A stretch of DNA of 64,000 nucleotides from VAYN01 sp964540905 (GTDB taxonomy: Bacteria; Actinomycetota; Thermoleophilia; Solirubrobacterales; 70-9): positions 62,001 through 126,000 of the forward strand of contig CAZIOS010000002.1 in the NCBI GenBank assembly GCA_964540905.1. Direction: 5' to 3'. The position numbers and the translations under genes were made by a program. The notes beneath the pieces are model-generated. The model searched no databases. It was not told the origin of the DNA and saw only the letters and a list, made by a program, of their open reading frames with translations. Of the stretch, positions 45,782-53,893 are shown in pieces (the stretch's first letter is position 1; every line of letters begins with the position of its first letter).

Positions 45782-46255
45782 TCACCAGTACCCCCGCATC
45801 AGCTCGCGCGACCAGGCCGGCTGGCGGACCTCGGTGCGAGGGGCGAACTCGGCCATGTAGGGCTTGAGGTCGAGGACGGGGGTGCTGTCGATCGCGTCGA
45901 GGCCGCGGACGCTGAGCTCGAGGCCGGCAACCGCGAGCAGCTCGCAGGCGGAGATGCCGATGCGGTTGGGACGACGCTTGGCGCGCTGGGCGAAGATGCC
46001 GACGCGGGGCCAGTCGGGGTTGTTGCGGGGGTGGCGGGCGCCGCGCTCGAAGCCGTCAGGGTCGATCTGGTCGAAGACGTAGACGACCTCGAGGTGGGAG
46101 AACCCGTCGAGGCCGGCGAGTGACTCGGGGTCGAAGCGGGAGTCGAGCTCGATGATGGAGACGACCTCGCCCCAGTCGTCGTCGATCGGCTCGCGCCGCG
46201 GCGAGCGCACGCGGCCGATCGGTTGCATCTCGAAGGCTTGGCCCGGCTCCGGCAC
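45782..46255 (-). CDS. trmO: TrmO/TsaA-type tRNA methyltransferase
   Basis: SAM-dependent N6-methylation of t6A37 in tRNA is the known role of the family (157 aa). PIGRVRSPRREPIDDDWGEV, GLDGFSHLEVVYVFDQID, GIFAQRAKRRPNRIGISACE and GLDAIDSTPVLDLKPYMAEF are diagnostic. GTG start with TAGGCT (46262-46267) 6 nt upstream. Convergent with the STAS gene. Confidence 0.9.
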   Translation of the reverse strand: MPEPGQAFEMQPIGRVRSPRREPIDDDWGEVVSIIELDSRFDPESLAGLDGFSHLEVVYVFDQIDPDGFERGARHPRNNPDWPRVGIFAQRAKRRPNRIGISACELLAVAGLELSVRGLDAIDSTPVLDLKPYMAEFAPRTEVRQPAWSRELMRGYW

Positions 46256-46272
46256 CGGGCGAGCCTAGAGCA

Positions 46273-46316
46273 CGAGGAGTGCATTTCCCCCTCTACGCCG
46301 GGAAATGCACTCCTCG
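46273..46316. terminator. hairpin of the GAGGAGTGCAT family (copy 2)
   Basis: Perfect 17-bp arms, CGAGGAGTGCATTTCCC (46273-46289) and its complement (46300-46316), with a 10-nt loop. It lies between trmO and the aldo/keto reductase stop and shares the GAGGAGTGCAT arm with 33629-33673. Confidence 0.7.
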
Positions 46317-46325
46317 CCGAATCGC

Positions 46326-47306
46326 CTAGAGGTGGACCGGCGACATGTCGGCGTAGCGGTCGCCGACGGCGGCGCCGGCGGGGGCAGCGGCGTCGATCCG
46401 GCGCAGCTCCTCGTCGCTGAGCTCGATCTCGGCGGCGGCGACGTTCTGCTCCAGGTAGGAGAGGCGCTTGGTGCCGGGGATCGGGATCACGTCCTCGCCC
46501 TGGGCGAGGACCCAGGCGAGGGCGAGCTGGCCCGGCGCGACCCCCTTCTGCTCGGCGATCTCGGTGACCCGCCCGACCAGCTCCAGGTTGCGGTCGAAGT
46601 TCTCGCCTTCGAAGCGCGGGCTGAAGCGGCGGAAGTCGTCCTCGGGCAGATCGGCGATGCTGCGGAAGCGGCCGGTTAGAAAGCCGCGGCCGAGCGGGCT
46701 GTAGGCGACGAAGGCGATGCCGAGCTCGCGCACGGTCGGCAGCAGCTCGTCCTCGGGGTCGCGGCTCCAGAGCGAGTACTCGGTCTGCAGGGCGGCGATC
46801 GGGTGGGTGGCGTGGGCGCGGCGGATCGTCTCCGGCGCCGCCTCGGAAAGGCCGAGGTGGGCGACCTTGCCCTGCGCGACCAGCTCGGCCATGGCGCCGA
46901 CGGTCTCCTCGATCGGCACCTCGGGGTCGACCCGGTGCTGGTAGTAGAGGTCGATCCGCTCGACGCCGAGCCGGCGCAGCGAGTCCTCGCAGCACTGGCG
47001 CACGTACTCGGGGTCGCCGCGGACGCCGAGCCGCTCGCCGTTCTCGCCCCGCACGTTGCCGAACTTGGTCGCCAGCACGACCTCGTCGCGGCGGCCGGCG
47101 ATCGCGCCGCCGACCAGCTTCTCGTTGGTGAACGGCCCATACATGTCGGCGGTGTCGATGAAGGTGACGCCGAGGTCGAGGGCGCGGTCGATCACTTCCC
47201 GCGCCTCGGCCTCGTCGGCGCTGCCGTAGAACTCCGACATCCCCATGCAGCCGAGGCCCTCGGCCGAGACCTCGGGGCCGCTGGCTCCAAGCTTTCTCTT
47301 CTTCAT
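46326..47306 (-). CDS. aldo/keto reductase (AKR13-like)
   Basis: NADPH-dependent (beta/alpha)8-barrel reductase (326 aa). GLGCMGMSEFYG, TFIDTADMYGPFTNEKLVGG (catalytic Asp, Tyr), LATKFG (Lys), YYQHRVDP (His), AYSPLGRGFLTG and IPIPGTKRLSYLEQN (cofactor). Substrate unknown. Overlaps the doxX stop (ATGA) and probably shares its stress promoter. Confidence 0.92.
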   Translation of the reverse strand: MKKRKLGASGPEVSAEGLGCMGMSEFYGSADEAEAREVIDRALDLGVTFIDTADMYGPFTNEKLVGGAIAGRRDEVVLATKFGNVRGENGERLGVRGDPEYVRQCCEDSLRRLGVERIDLYYQHRVDPEVPIEETVGAMAELVAQGKVAHLGLSEAAPETIRRAHATHPIAALQTEYSLWSRDPEDELLPTVRELGIAFVAYSPLGRGFLTGRFRSIADLPEDDFRRFSPRFEGENFDRNLELVGRVTEIAEQKGVAPGQLALAWVLAQGEDVIPIPGTKRLSYLEQNVAAAEIELSDEELRRIDAAAPAGAAVGDRYADMSPVHL

Positions 47307-47833
47307 GCCGAGGGTGCCTCCGGCGGCGGGGCCGTCGGCTGCGGCGAGCCCTGGGCGCGGCCGCTGAGCACGGCGCCGATGCCGCCCAGCAGACCGGCGG
47401 CGAGCGCGGCCAGCGCCCAGCCGCTGCCGGCAAGATCGAGGTTGAAGGCGTTGTCGAGCGACCACTTGCCGGCGCCGACGGCGGCGACGGCGAAGACCGC
47501 AGCGGCTAGCACGAGGTTGTACTCGTAGCCCTGTGCGGTCACCCAGATACCGTTTTTCGCATGGACCGTGATCACGGCCGCCGTCATCACCGCGATCACA
47601 GCGGCGGCGGCGAACGGCGTCAGCAGCCCGAGCGCGAAGAAGAGACCGCCACCGAACTCGGCCAGGCCTCCCGCCCAGGCGTGGAGGCGGCCCGGTCGCA
47701 GGCCGACGTTCTCGAAGAACCCGGCGGTCGCCTCGATGCCGCCGCCGCCGAAGGAGCCGAACAGCTTCTGGGCGCCGTGGCCCATGAAGAGGAGGCCGAC
47801 GACCAGTCTCAGCACCAGCAGTCCCAAGTTCAT
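47303..47833 (-). CDS. DoxX-family membrane protein
   Basis: 176 aa, four TM helices. LLVLRLVVGLLFMGHGAQKL, GRLHAWAGGLAEFGGGLFFA and IWVTAQGYEYNLVLAAA are typical of DoxX. Relatives take part in oxidative-stress responses in mycobacteria. Preceded by a SigB-type promoter 9 nt before its ATG. First gene of doxX-akr. Confidence 0.88.
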   Translation of the reverse strand: MNLGLLVLRLVVGLLFMGHGAQKLFGSFGGGGIEATAGFFENVGLRPGRLHAWAGGLAEFGGGLFFALGLLTPFAAAAVIAVMTAAVITVHAKNGIWVTAQGYEYNLVLAAAVFAVAAVGAGKWSLDNAFNLDLAGSGWALAALAAGLLGGIGAVLSGRAQGSPQPTAPPPEAPSA

Positions 47834-47842
47834 GCCGGTCCG

Positions 47843-47867
47843 ATACCCCGTCGCGCCGGGGCGAAAC
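47843..47867 (-). promoter_or_regulatory. SigB-type promoter of doxX-akr
   Basis: GTTT (47864-47867), 15 bp, GGGTAT (47843-47848) on the minus strand; the -10 ends 9 nt before ATG 47833. Closest match in the window to the GTTT/GGGTAT consensus. Confidence 0.65.
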
Positions 47868-47933
47868 AGGAAGAGCGAATCCCACCCCAGTCCAGGTGGG
47901 ATCCGCTCCTACCGTCCCGGGGGAGGGACGTAC

Positions 47934-48035
47934 TCAGGAGGTCGTCGCTGCAGTGGCGGTACTCGCCGTGCGACCGACGAACCAGCCGGCGACCACACCG
48001 GCCAGGGACACCGAGGACTTCTTGGTCGATGCCAT
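47934..48035 (-). CDS. 33-residue hydrophobic protein
   Basis: It starts MASTKKSSVSLAGVVAGWFV and ends in a short Ala/Thr-rich tail: a basic N-terminus and one marginal helix. GGGTAT (48045-48050) ends 9 nt before the ATG, the same distance as at doxX, with GATT 16 bp further up. An ATCCCACC/GGTGGGAT hairpin lies downstream (about 47878-47901). No other gene is seen in the 430 bp between doxX and the regulator at 48265. Confidence 0.45.
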   Translation of the reverse strand: MASTKKSSVSLAGVVAGWFVGRTASTATAATTS

Positions 48036-48264
48036 GTCCAATCCATACCCGCTCTGGCGCCGGCGCAATCCGAGCTATTTGCGAACCCCGAAGTCGAGAG
48101 CCCAAATTGGGGAGAGGAGATGGAGAGCCAATCGTGGTCCCAGAGTATTGGGATCTTTAGCGCTGCAGACAATAAGTTCCAAAATTGAGGCTGCGCCGCG
48201 CGGTCTACTCGGCGAGATTGCGCGGCATTCGCCCGATTGGCCCAACCGAACCGGAGGACTCAGC

Positions 48265-48837
48265 ATGGCCGCGAAACAGCCCAGCCGCATCGACCCGAAA
48301 CTGGTCAAGGCGCTCTGCCACCCCTTGCGGGTGCGCATCCTCGAAGCGCTGCAGGACCGGATCGCCAGCCCCTCCGACCTCGCCGGGGAGATGGATGAAA
48401 GCCTCGGCCTCGTCTCCTATCACGCCAACATGCTGGTCAAATACGGCTGCCTCGAGCTGGTCGACACGCAGCCCCGGCGCGGCGCTCTCGAGCACTTCTT
48501 CGGCGCCACCCCGCGCTCCTTCATCGGCCACCAGGACTGGCGGCTGGCGCCGCGCTCGGTGCGCGGCGGGGTGACCGAGGCCGCCGCCTGCGGCTTCGCC
48601 GACAAGGTCAGCGCCGCCGCCGTGGCGGGGACGATCGACGACCGTGACGACACCACCTTCAGCTGGATGCCGATGCGAGTCGACGAGACCGGCTGGCGCG
48701 AGGTCGCCGAGATCCTCGACACCGCGCTCAAGCACCTGATGGCAGTGCACGAGCGCAGCGCCAAGCGGCTCGGCGGCGAGCCCGGGATCGCGATGGTGGT
48801 CGGGCTCGCCGGCTTCGAGGCGGGGCGGTCGGAGTGA
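48265..48837 (+). CDS. ArsR-type winged-helix regulator, paralogue of 40831
   Basis: 190 aa. KALCHPLRVRILEALQDRIA, LVSYHANMLVKYGCLELVDT, RGALEHFFGATPRSF; the C-terminal half (MPMRVDETGWREVAEILDTA) aligns with that of the gene at 40831. ATG with CCGGAGGA upstream. Effector unknown. It is the only plus-strand gene in a block of stress-type genes on the minus strand. Confidence 0.82.
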   Translation: MAAKQPSRIDPKLVKALCHPLRVRILEALQDRIASPSDLAGEMDESLGLVSYHANMLVKYGCLELVDTQPRRGALEHFFGATPRSFIGHQDWRLAPRSVRGGVTEAAACGFADKVSAAAVAGTIDDRDDTTFSWMPMRVDETGWREVAEILDTALKHLMAVHERSAKRLGGEPGIAMVVGLAGFEAGRSE

Positions 48838-48846
48838 CCGGCCATC

Positions 48847-48930
48847 TCAGCTACTCGGCGAGCTTTTCGACTCGCCCGAGCGCGCCTTTTCCTCCCGTTT
48901 GCTGCATTTCTTGACTCCGCGCGGTGGCAT
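48847..48930 (-). CDS. 27-residue basic peptide, possible internally deleted relative of a small stability protein
   Basis: It starts MPPRGVKKCSKREEKARSGE and ends SKSSPSS. The ATG has AAAGGAG 8 nt upstream. From memory, small actinobacterial and archaeal proteins (often called plasmid stabilisation protein) of about 60-70 aa begin MPxGxKxKR and contain ERARSGESKTxS further on. Here the two ends seem joined with the middle missing. Not verified by search. Confidence 0.4.
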   Translation of the reverse strand: MPPRGVKKCSKREEKARSGESKSSPSS

Positions 48931-48963
48931 CTCCTCCGCTCCTTTCTCTGTGCTCGCTGCCCT

Positions 48964-49542
48964 TCAGCTGGCGGCGGCGGCGCGCTGGCCCTCGTGGACG
49001 CCCTCGGCGAACTCCTCGACGATCTTCGCCTTGAAGGCCTCGAGGTCGTCCGGCTTGCGGCTCGAGACCAGGCCCTGGTCGACGTGGACCTCCTCGTCGA
49101 CCCACTCGGCGCCGGCGTTGCGGAGGTCGGTCTGCAGGCTCGGCCATGAGGTCAGGGTGCGGCCACGGACGACGTCGGCCTCGATCAGCGTCCAGGGGCC
49201 GTGGCAGATCACCCCGACCGGCTTGCCGGCGGTGAAGAAGGCGCGGACGAACTCGACCGCCTCGGTGTGGGTGCGGAGGTTGTCGGGGTTGGCGACACCG
49301 CCGGGCAGGACCAGGCCGTCGTACTCGCTGGCGTCAGCGTCGCCGACGGCGCGGTCGACTTCGAAGCTGTCGCCCTTGTCGAGGTGGTTGAAGGCCTGGA
49401 CCTCGCCCGCCTCGGGGGCCAGCAGGTCGACCTCGGCGCCGGCCTCGCGCACCGCCTCCAGCGGCTCGGTCAGCTCGACCTGCTCGACGCCCTCGTTGGC
49501 GACGAGGAAGGCGATCCTCTTGCCCTGCAGCTGCTCGCTCAT
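48964..49542 (-). CDS. DJ-1/PfpI-family stress protein (YfkM/GSP18-like)
   Basis: 192 aa class I glutaminase-like fold. RIAFLVANEGVEQVELTEPL, YDGLVLPGGVANPDNLRT, GVICHGPWTLIEADVVRGR with the nucleophile Cys, SWPSLQTDLRNAGAEWVDEE. Relatives deglycate or repair proteins, or act as intracellular peptidases. ATG preceded by GGAGGC. A GTTT-N16-GGGTAG element (49591-49616) lies about 50 bp upstream. Confidence 0.9.
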   Translation of the reverse strand: MSEQLQGKRIAFLVANEGVEQVELTEPLEAVREAGAEVDLLAPEAGEVQAFNHLDKGDSFEVDRAVGDADASEYDGLVLPGGVANPDNLRTHTEAVEFVRAFFTAGKPVGVICHGPWTLIEADVVRGRTLTSWPSLQTDLRNAGAEWVDEEVHVDQGLVSSRKPDDLEAFKAKIVEEFAEGVHEGQRAAAAS

Positions 49543-49590
49543 CGTGCCTCCATTCGCTTGCTCGAAGTTGCTGGGGAGCTGCCTTTTTGG

Positions 49591-49616
49591 CTACCCAGCG
49601 TCTTCGGACAGCAAAC
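49591..49616 (-). promoter_or_regulatory. SigB-type promoter of the DJ-1/PfpI gene
   Basis: GTTT (49613-49616), 16 bp, GGGTAG (49591-49596) on the minus strand. The -10 shares bases with the stop codon of the BrkB gene. The B. subtilis homologue YfkM belongs to the SigB regulon (established knowledge), which supports the reading. Confidence 0.5.
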
Positions 49617-50448
49617 TGCGCGGCCACAGGCGGCGGGCGCGGACGACGTTGGCCTCGGCGCCGAGGACGACGAAGGTGGCGCCGAGGTGGATCCAGGCGA
49701 GCAGCCCGATCACCAGCGCGAAGGTGCCGTAGACCGGGGTCGCGTTGCGGACCTCGTGGGCGACGAACCAGCCACCGAGCAGCTGCAGCAACTCCCAGCC
49801 GACGGTGGCGACGACGACGCCGAGGGCGAGATCGCGGGAACCGATCGCGTCGCTGGTCAGCAGGCGAAAGACGGCGGCGAAGACGACGAGGTTGAGCGCG
49901 GTCGCGATCAGGATGCCCCAGACCGGCCCGAACAGGTCGGAGCCGCCGGCGACCAGGTCGGAGACGACGGTGGAGACGATCGCGAGCCCGCCGAGGATCA
50001 GCAGCAACCCGATCGCCCGCAGGCGCGAGCCGAGGAAGCCGCGGCGGCCCGCGTCGGGCACGCCCCAGACGCGGTCGAAGGTCCGCTCGGTCTCGAGCAC
50101 GACACCGAGGCCGGCGAGCAGCGAGCCGACGACGCCAATCGCCAGCGCCAGGCCGTTGCCCTGCAGCGAGCCGCCGCGCAGCTGGCCGCCGATCAGCGGG
50201 AACTGGGCCAGCGTCGAATCGACCACTTCGCGGCGCAGCCCGGGGTTGCCGGCGAGCACGTAGCCGAGGATCGTGGTCAGCAACAGCAGCAGCGGAAAGA
50301 GCGAGAAGAAGGCGCGGTAGGCGATCAGCGAGACCATGCTGCCGCCCTCGTCGTCGAGGAACTTCCGCACCACCCCCACCGGCCCGGCCAGCGGCGGGTG
50401 ACGTTGCTGAAAGCGGTCGAAGCGGCGCAGCGGAGCCTTGGTGTCCAC
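49591..50448 (-). CDS. YihY/BrkB-family membrane protein
   Basis: 285 aa, six TM helices. SMVSLIAYRAFFSLFPLLLL near the N-terminus, ERTFDRVWGVPDAGRRGFLG, and TPVYGTFALVIGLLAWIHLG then VLGAEANVV are typical of this family (UPF0761), whose function is unsettled. GTG start; GGGTAG (50458-50463) ends 9 nt upstream with GGTT 13 bp further, a weaker SigB-like match. Confidence 0.88.
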   Translation of the reverse strand: MDTKAPLRRFDRFQQRHPPLAGPVGVVRKFLDDEGGSMVSLIAYRAFFSLFPLLLLLTTILGYVLAGNPGLRREVVDSTLAQFPLIGGQLRGGSLQGNGLALAIGVVGSLLAGLGVVLETERTFDRVWGVPDAGRRGFLGSRLRAIGLLLILGGLAIVSTVVSDLVAGGSDLFGPVWGILIATALNLVVFAAVFRLLTSDAIGSRDLALGVVVATVGWELLQLLGGWFVAHEVRNATPVYGTFALVIGLLAWIHLGATFVVLGAEANVVRARRLWPRSLLSEDAG

Positions 50449-50485
50449 CCCAACTTCCTACCCGATCGCGGCTCCGAACCCCCTG

Positions 50486-50491
50486 TAGCTT
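50486..50491 (+). promoter_or_regulatory. -10 hexamer before the PP2C phosphatase gene
   Basis: TAGCTT, 6 nt before ATG 50498, facing the BrkB promoter in a 49-bp divergent gap. Confidence 0.45.
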
Positions 50492-50497
50492 TGGACC

Positions 50498-53050
50498 ATG
50501 GAGAGGCGACCGCAGGAGTTCGAGCTCTGGCGCTACCTGGAGAGCCAGCGGGAGCTGGCGGCGCGATTGCTGCAGGGCGACTCGCTCGACCGGGTCGCCC
50601 CCCACTTCCTCACCATCGTCGGCGAGCTGCTGCGCTGGGAGGCGGGGGCCCTGTGGGAGGCCGGCGAGAGCGCCGCGGCGCTGCGCTTCGTCAGCGGCTG
50701 GAGCGTGCCGGACCTCGACGCCGAGCCGCTCTGGCGGCTCAGCCGCGAGCTCAGCTTCGACCGCGAGACCGGGCTGCCGGGGCAGGCCTGGGCGAGCGGC
50801 GAGATCGCCTGGGCGCCGAGCTTCGGCGAGGGCCCCGGCTTCCCCCGCCGCGAGACCGCCGCGGAGATCGGGATCAATGCCGCGCTGGCGATCCCGGTGC
50901 CGATCGGGAGGCCCGAGGACGTGCTCGCGGTCGCCGAGTTCCACACCCGCTCCTTCAACGCCCAGCCCGAGGAGCTGATGGCGCTGCTCGGCGGCTTCGC
51001 CGACCAGCTGGCGACCTTCATCGCCCGCCGACGGGCCGAGGCGAGGACGCGGGAGAACGAGGAATTCAAATCGGCGGTGCTCGCCTCCTCGATGGACTGC
51101 ATCGTCGGCATCGACGAGCAGGGAGCGGTGCTGGAGTTCAACGAGGCGGCGGAGCGGCTGTTCGGCTACCGCCGCGAGGAGGTGCTGGGCCGCGAGCTGG
51201 CGGAGCTGATCGTGCCGGCGGAGCTGCGCGGGCGCCACCGCGAGGGGCTGCGGCGCTACCTGGAGACCGGCGAGGGGACGATGATCGACCGCCGGGTCGA
51301 GCTGCCGGCGCTGCGCAAGGACGGCTCGATCGTCCCGGTCGAGCTGACGATCACCCGCATCCGCGACGCCGACCCGCCCGCCTTCACCGGCTTCCTGCGC
51401 GACCTCAGCGACCGGGCCGAGGCCGAGCGCGTGCGCCACCACCTTGCCGAGGTCGTGAAAGGGACCCAGGACGCGGTCCTCAGCAAGGACCTCGACGGCA
51501 TCGTCACCTCCTGGAACCCGGCCGCCGAGCGCCTCTACGGCTACAGCGCCGCCGAGGCGGTGGGCCGCCACATCTCCTTCCTCGTCCCGCCCGACCACAA
51601 GAACGAGGAGCGGACGATCCTCGACCGCGTCCGCCGCGGCGAGCACATGCAGACCTACGAGACCGAGCGGATCCGCGCCGACGGCGCCCGCATCGCGGTC
51701 TCGCTGACGATCTCGCCGATCAAGAGCCCGCTGCGTGGCCTGATCGGGGCCTCGGTCGTCGCCCGCGACATCACCGCCGAGAAGCGGCGCCAGCGCGCGC
51801 AGGAGTTCCTGGTCGGGGCCAGCCGCCTGCTCGACACCTCGCTCGACCCCGAGCAGACGGCGCGCACGATCGTCGCCACCGCGGTGCCGGAGCTGGCCGA
51901 GCTCTGCCTGATCGACTTCGTCCGCGAGGACGGCCGGCTCGGCGACAGCATCGTCGCCGGCGCCGAGCCGGAGCTGGCGGCGCGGCTGGAGCAGATCCGC
52001 CGCCGCTCCCCGCTCGATCCCGACGGCGAGCACCCGGTGGCGCAGGTGCTGCGAGCCGGCGAGCCGATGATCTGGCGCGACCTCAAAGCCCCGACCGTGA
52101 TCGACGACGTCGCCCAGAGCGACGAGCACCGCCAGCTGATGGCGGACGCCGGCTACAACTCGGCCGCGGTGGTGGCGCTGGTCGCCCGCGGCCGCACCCT
52201 GGGGGCGCTCTCCTTCCTGCACGCCAGCCGCGACCTGCGCTACGACCCCGGCGACCTCGAATTCCTCGCCGAGCTCGGCGACCGGGCGGCGATGGCGCTG
52301 GACAACGCCCGCCTCTACCGCGAGCGCGACCAGATCGCCGCCAGCCTGCAGAGCGGGCTGCGGCCGCCGCGCCCGGCGGCGGTGCCGGGCCTCGAGATCG
52401 CCGTCGTCTTCGAGGCGGCCGGCGAGGGGATCGAGATCGGCGGCGACCTCTACGACGTGCTGCCGACCGCCGACGGCTGCTGGGTCCTGGTCGGCGACGT
52501 CGCCGGCAAGGGCAGCGCCGCCGCCGGGGTCTCGGTCGCGGTGCGCCACTCGGTGCGGGGGCTGACCCGGGAGATCGACGACCCGGGCGAGGTGCTGCTG
52601 CGGGTCAACGAGCTGCTGCTCGCCGGCAGCAGCCTCAACGACTTCGCCACCGCGATGCTGATCCGGCTGCGCCGCGAGGGCGAGGCCTGGAGCGCCGCGA
52701 TCGCCTCCGCCGGCCACCCGCCCGCGGTCCACGCCGCCGCGACCGGGCCGACGCTGCTCGGCGGCGGCACCGTGCTCGGCGCCTGGCCCGAGGCCACCGT
52801 CGAGCGCCACGCGGCGACGATCGGCGCCGGCGAGACCCTGGTCCTCTGCACCGACGGCTGGCTCGAGGCCGGCCCGGTCGCCGACCACCGCGACCCCGAG
52901 GCATTCGCGGCGATGGCGCAAGAGCTCGCCGGGCTGCCGCTGGGCGAGCTGACCGAGCGCCTGCGCGCCGACGCGGTGCGGCGCGGTGGCGGCGCGCCCC
53001 TGCGCGACGACCTCGTGGTCCTCGCCGTGCGGCCGATCGGCCCGGCGTAG
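50498..53050 (+). CDS. GAF-PAS-PAS-GAF-PP2C (SpoIIE/RsbU-type) phosphatase
   Basis: 850 aa sensor phosphatase. GAF about 25-180, PAS about 190-310 (MDCIVGIDEQGAVLEFNEAA), PAS about 315-435 (QDAVLSKDLDGIVTSWNPAA), GAF about 445-610, and SpoIIE-type PP2C about 640-850 (GGDLYDVL, VGDVAGKGSAAAG, SAGHPPAV, LCTDGWLEAG, RDDLVVLAV). All metal-binding Asp residues are present. No TM segment, so it senses cytoplasmic signals. It should dephosphorylate an RsbV-like protein; the STAS gene at 45381 is the obvious partner. Confidence 0.9.
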   Translation: MERRPQEFELWRYLESQRELAARLLQGDSLDRVAPHFLTIVGELLRWEAGALWEAGESAAALRFVSGWSVPDLDAEPLWRLSRELSFDRETGLPGQAWASGEIAWAPSFGEGPGFPRRETAAEIGINAALAIPVPIGRPEDVLAVAEFHTRSFNAQPEELMALLGGFADQLATFIARRRAEARTRENEEFKSAVLASSMDCIVGIDEQGAVLEFNEAAERLFGYRREEVLGRELAELIVPAELRGRHREGLRRYLETGEGTMIDRRVELPALRKDGSIVPVELTITRIRDADPPAFTGFLRDLSDRAEAERVRHHLAEVVKGTQDAVLSKDLDGIVTSWNPAAERLYGYSAAEAVGRHISFLVPPDHKNEERTILDRVRRGEHMQTYETERIRADGARIAVSLTISPIKSPLRGLIGASVVARDITAEKRRQRAQEFLVGASRLLDTSLDPEQTARTIVATAVPELAELCLIDFVREDGRLGDSIVAGAEPELAARLEQIRRRSPLDPDGEHPVAQVLRAGEPMIWRDLKAPTVIDDVAQSDEHRQLMADAGYNSAAVVALVARGRTLGALSFLHASRDLRYDPGDLEFLAELGDRAAMALDNARLYRERDQIAASLQSGLRPPRPAAVPGLEIAVVFEAAGEGIEIGGDLYDVLPTADGCWVLVGDVAGKGSAAAGVSVAVRHSVRGLTREIDDPGEVLLRVNELLLAGSSLNDFATAMLIRLRREGEAWSAAIASAGHPPAVHAAATGPTLLGGGTVLGAWPEATVERHAATIGAGETLVLCTDGWLEAGPVADHRDPEAFAAMAQELAGLPLGELTERLRADAVRRGGGAPLRDDLVVLAVRPIGPA

Positions 53051-53061
53051 GATCGGCGGCG

Positions 53062-53718
53062 ATGAGGCCCACCGCCTTCACCTTCATGGTGCCGCTGCTG
53101 ATCGCGGCGCTGATCGCCGGCGCGGCCGGATCGGCGCCGCCGCCGCGGCCGCCGATCACGAAATGGCTGATCCCCTTCGGACCCAAACGCAAGCGTGAGA
53201 TGGCGGCCTACTCGGAGCGTCACTACGGCGAACACACCTGGCGCCTGCGCCACCCGCACGTGATCGTCGAGCACATGTCGGAGGCGAGCACGGTCGGCGC
53301 CGACTACAACACCTTCGCCGACGACGTGCCCGACGTCGAGCTGCACGAACTGCCCCAGGTCTGCGCCCATTTCGTCGTCGGCAGCTCAGGGCGGATCTTC
53401 CAGATGGTCAACCTACGCACCCGCTGCCGCCACACGGTCGGCCTCAACTGGACCGCGATCGGGATCGAGCACATCGGCTACGCCGACTCCGACGCGCTCG
53501 ACGACCGCGCCGAGCTGGGCGCCTCGCTGCGACTGACGCAGTACCTGCGCTGCCGCTTCCACATCTCCATCCGCAACGTGATCGGCCACAACGAGAGCCT
53601 CAGCTCGCCCTACCACCGCGAGCTGGTCCCGAGCCTGCGGCGGCAGACCCACGGCGACTGGAAGCACGCCTCGATGCAGATCTACCGCCGCAAGCTGCGC
53701 CGCCTCGGCAGCTGTTAG
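53062..53718 (+). CDS. secreted N-acetylmuramoyl-L-alanine amidase (Amidase_2)
   Basis: 218 aa. Signal peptide (PTAFTFMVPLLIAALIAGAA), then a type 2 amidase domain: HPHVIVEHMSEAST (first zinc His), AHFVVGSSGRIFQMVNLRTR, IGIEHIGYAD, and VIGHNESLSSPYHRE (last zinc ligand region). Acts on cell-wall stem peptides. TAGGAT (53048-53053) ends 8 nt before the ATG; the -10 overlaps the phosphatase stop. Confidence 0.88.
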   Translation: MRPTAFTFMVPLLIAALIAGAAGSAPPPRPPITKWLIPFGPKRKREMAAYSERHYGEHTWRLRHPHVIVEHMSEASTVGADYNTFADDVPDVELHELPQVCAHFVVGSSGRIFQMVNLRTRCRHTVGLNWTAIGIEHIGYADSDALDDRAELGASLRLTQYLRCRFHISIRNVIGHNESLSSPYHRELVPSLRRQTHGDWKHASMQIYRRKLRRLGSC

Positions 53719-53849
53719 ATCCGCCCGAGCAGGAGCAGGACGAGCAGGACGATCGCAATCAGGCCGAGGATCCCTCCCGCCACCGCCACCTTGAGCAGGA
53801 CCAGGACCAGCGCGACGACTATGAGCACGGCAACCAGACCACCAACCAT
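53715..53849 (-). CDS. 44-residue two-helix membrane protein
   Basis: It starts MVGGLVAVLIVVALVLVLLK and continues with a second hydrophobic stretch to LLLLGRI: a hairpin of two helices split by a Lys-Val-Ala-Val-Ala-Gly-Gly turn. The ATG has AAAGGAG at 7 nt, a strong ribosome site. A GTTT-N15-GGGTAG promoter (53894-53918) lies about 45 bp upstream. Its stop overlaps that of the convergent amidase by 3 nt. Probably a stress-induced small membrane protein. Confidence 0.65.
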   Translation of the reverse strand: MVGGLVAVLIVVALVLVLLKVAVAGGILGLIAIVLLVLLLLGRI

Positions 53850-53893
53850 CGTGGGACTCCTTTCGTCTACTCCCTGAGACGGACCCAGCCCGG

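Noticed and set aside
47830..48105. 91-codon minus-strand frame upstream of doxX
   Set aside because: Overlaps the doxX promoter and the 33-aa frame, is rich in Arg/Gly, and has no ribosome site or recognisable motif.
49201..53718. 1505-codon plus-strand open frame across several genes
   Set aside because: Only its last 218 codons are real (amidase). The rest reads antisense or out of frame through the DJ-1, BrkB and phosphatase genes, with Arg/Gly/Pro-rich sequence typical of high-G+C shadows.
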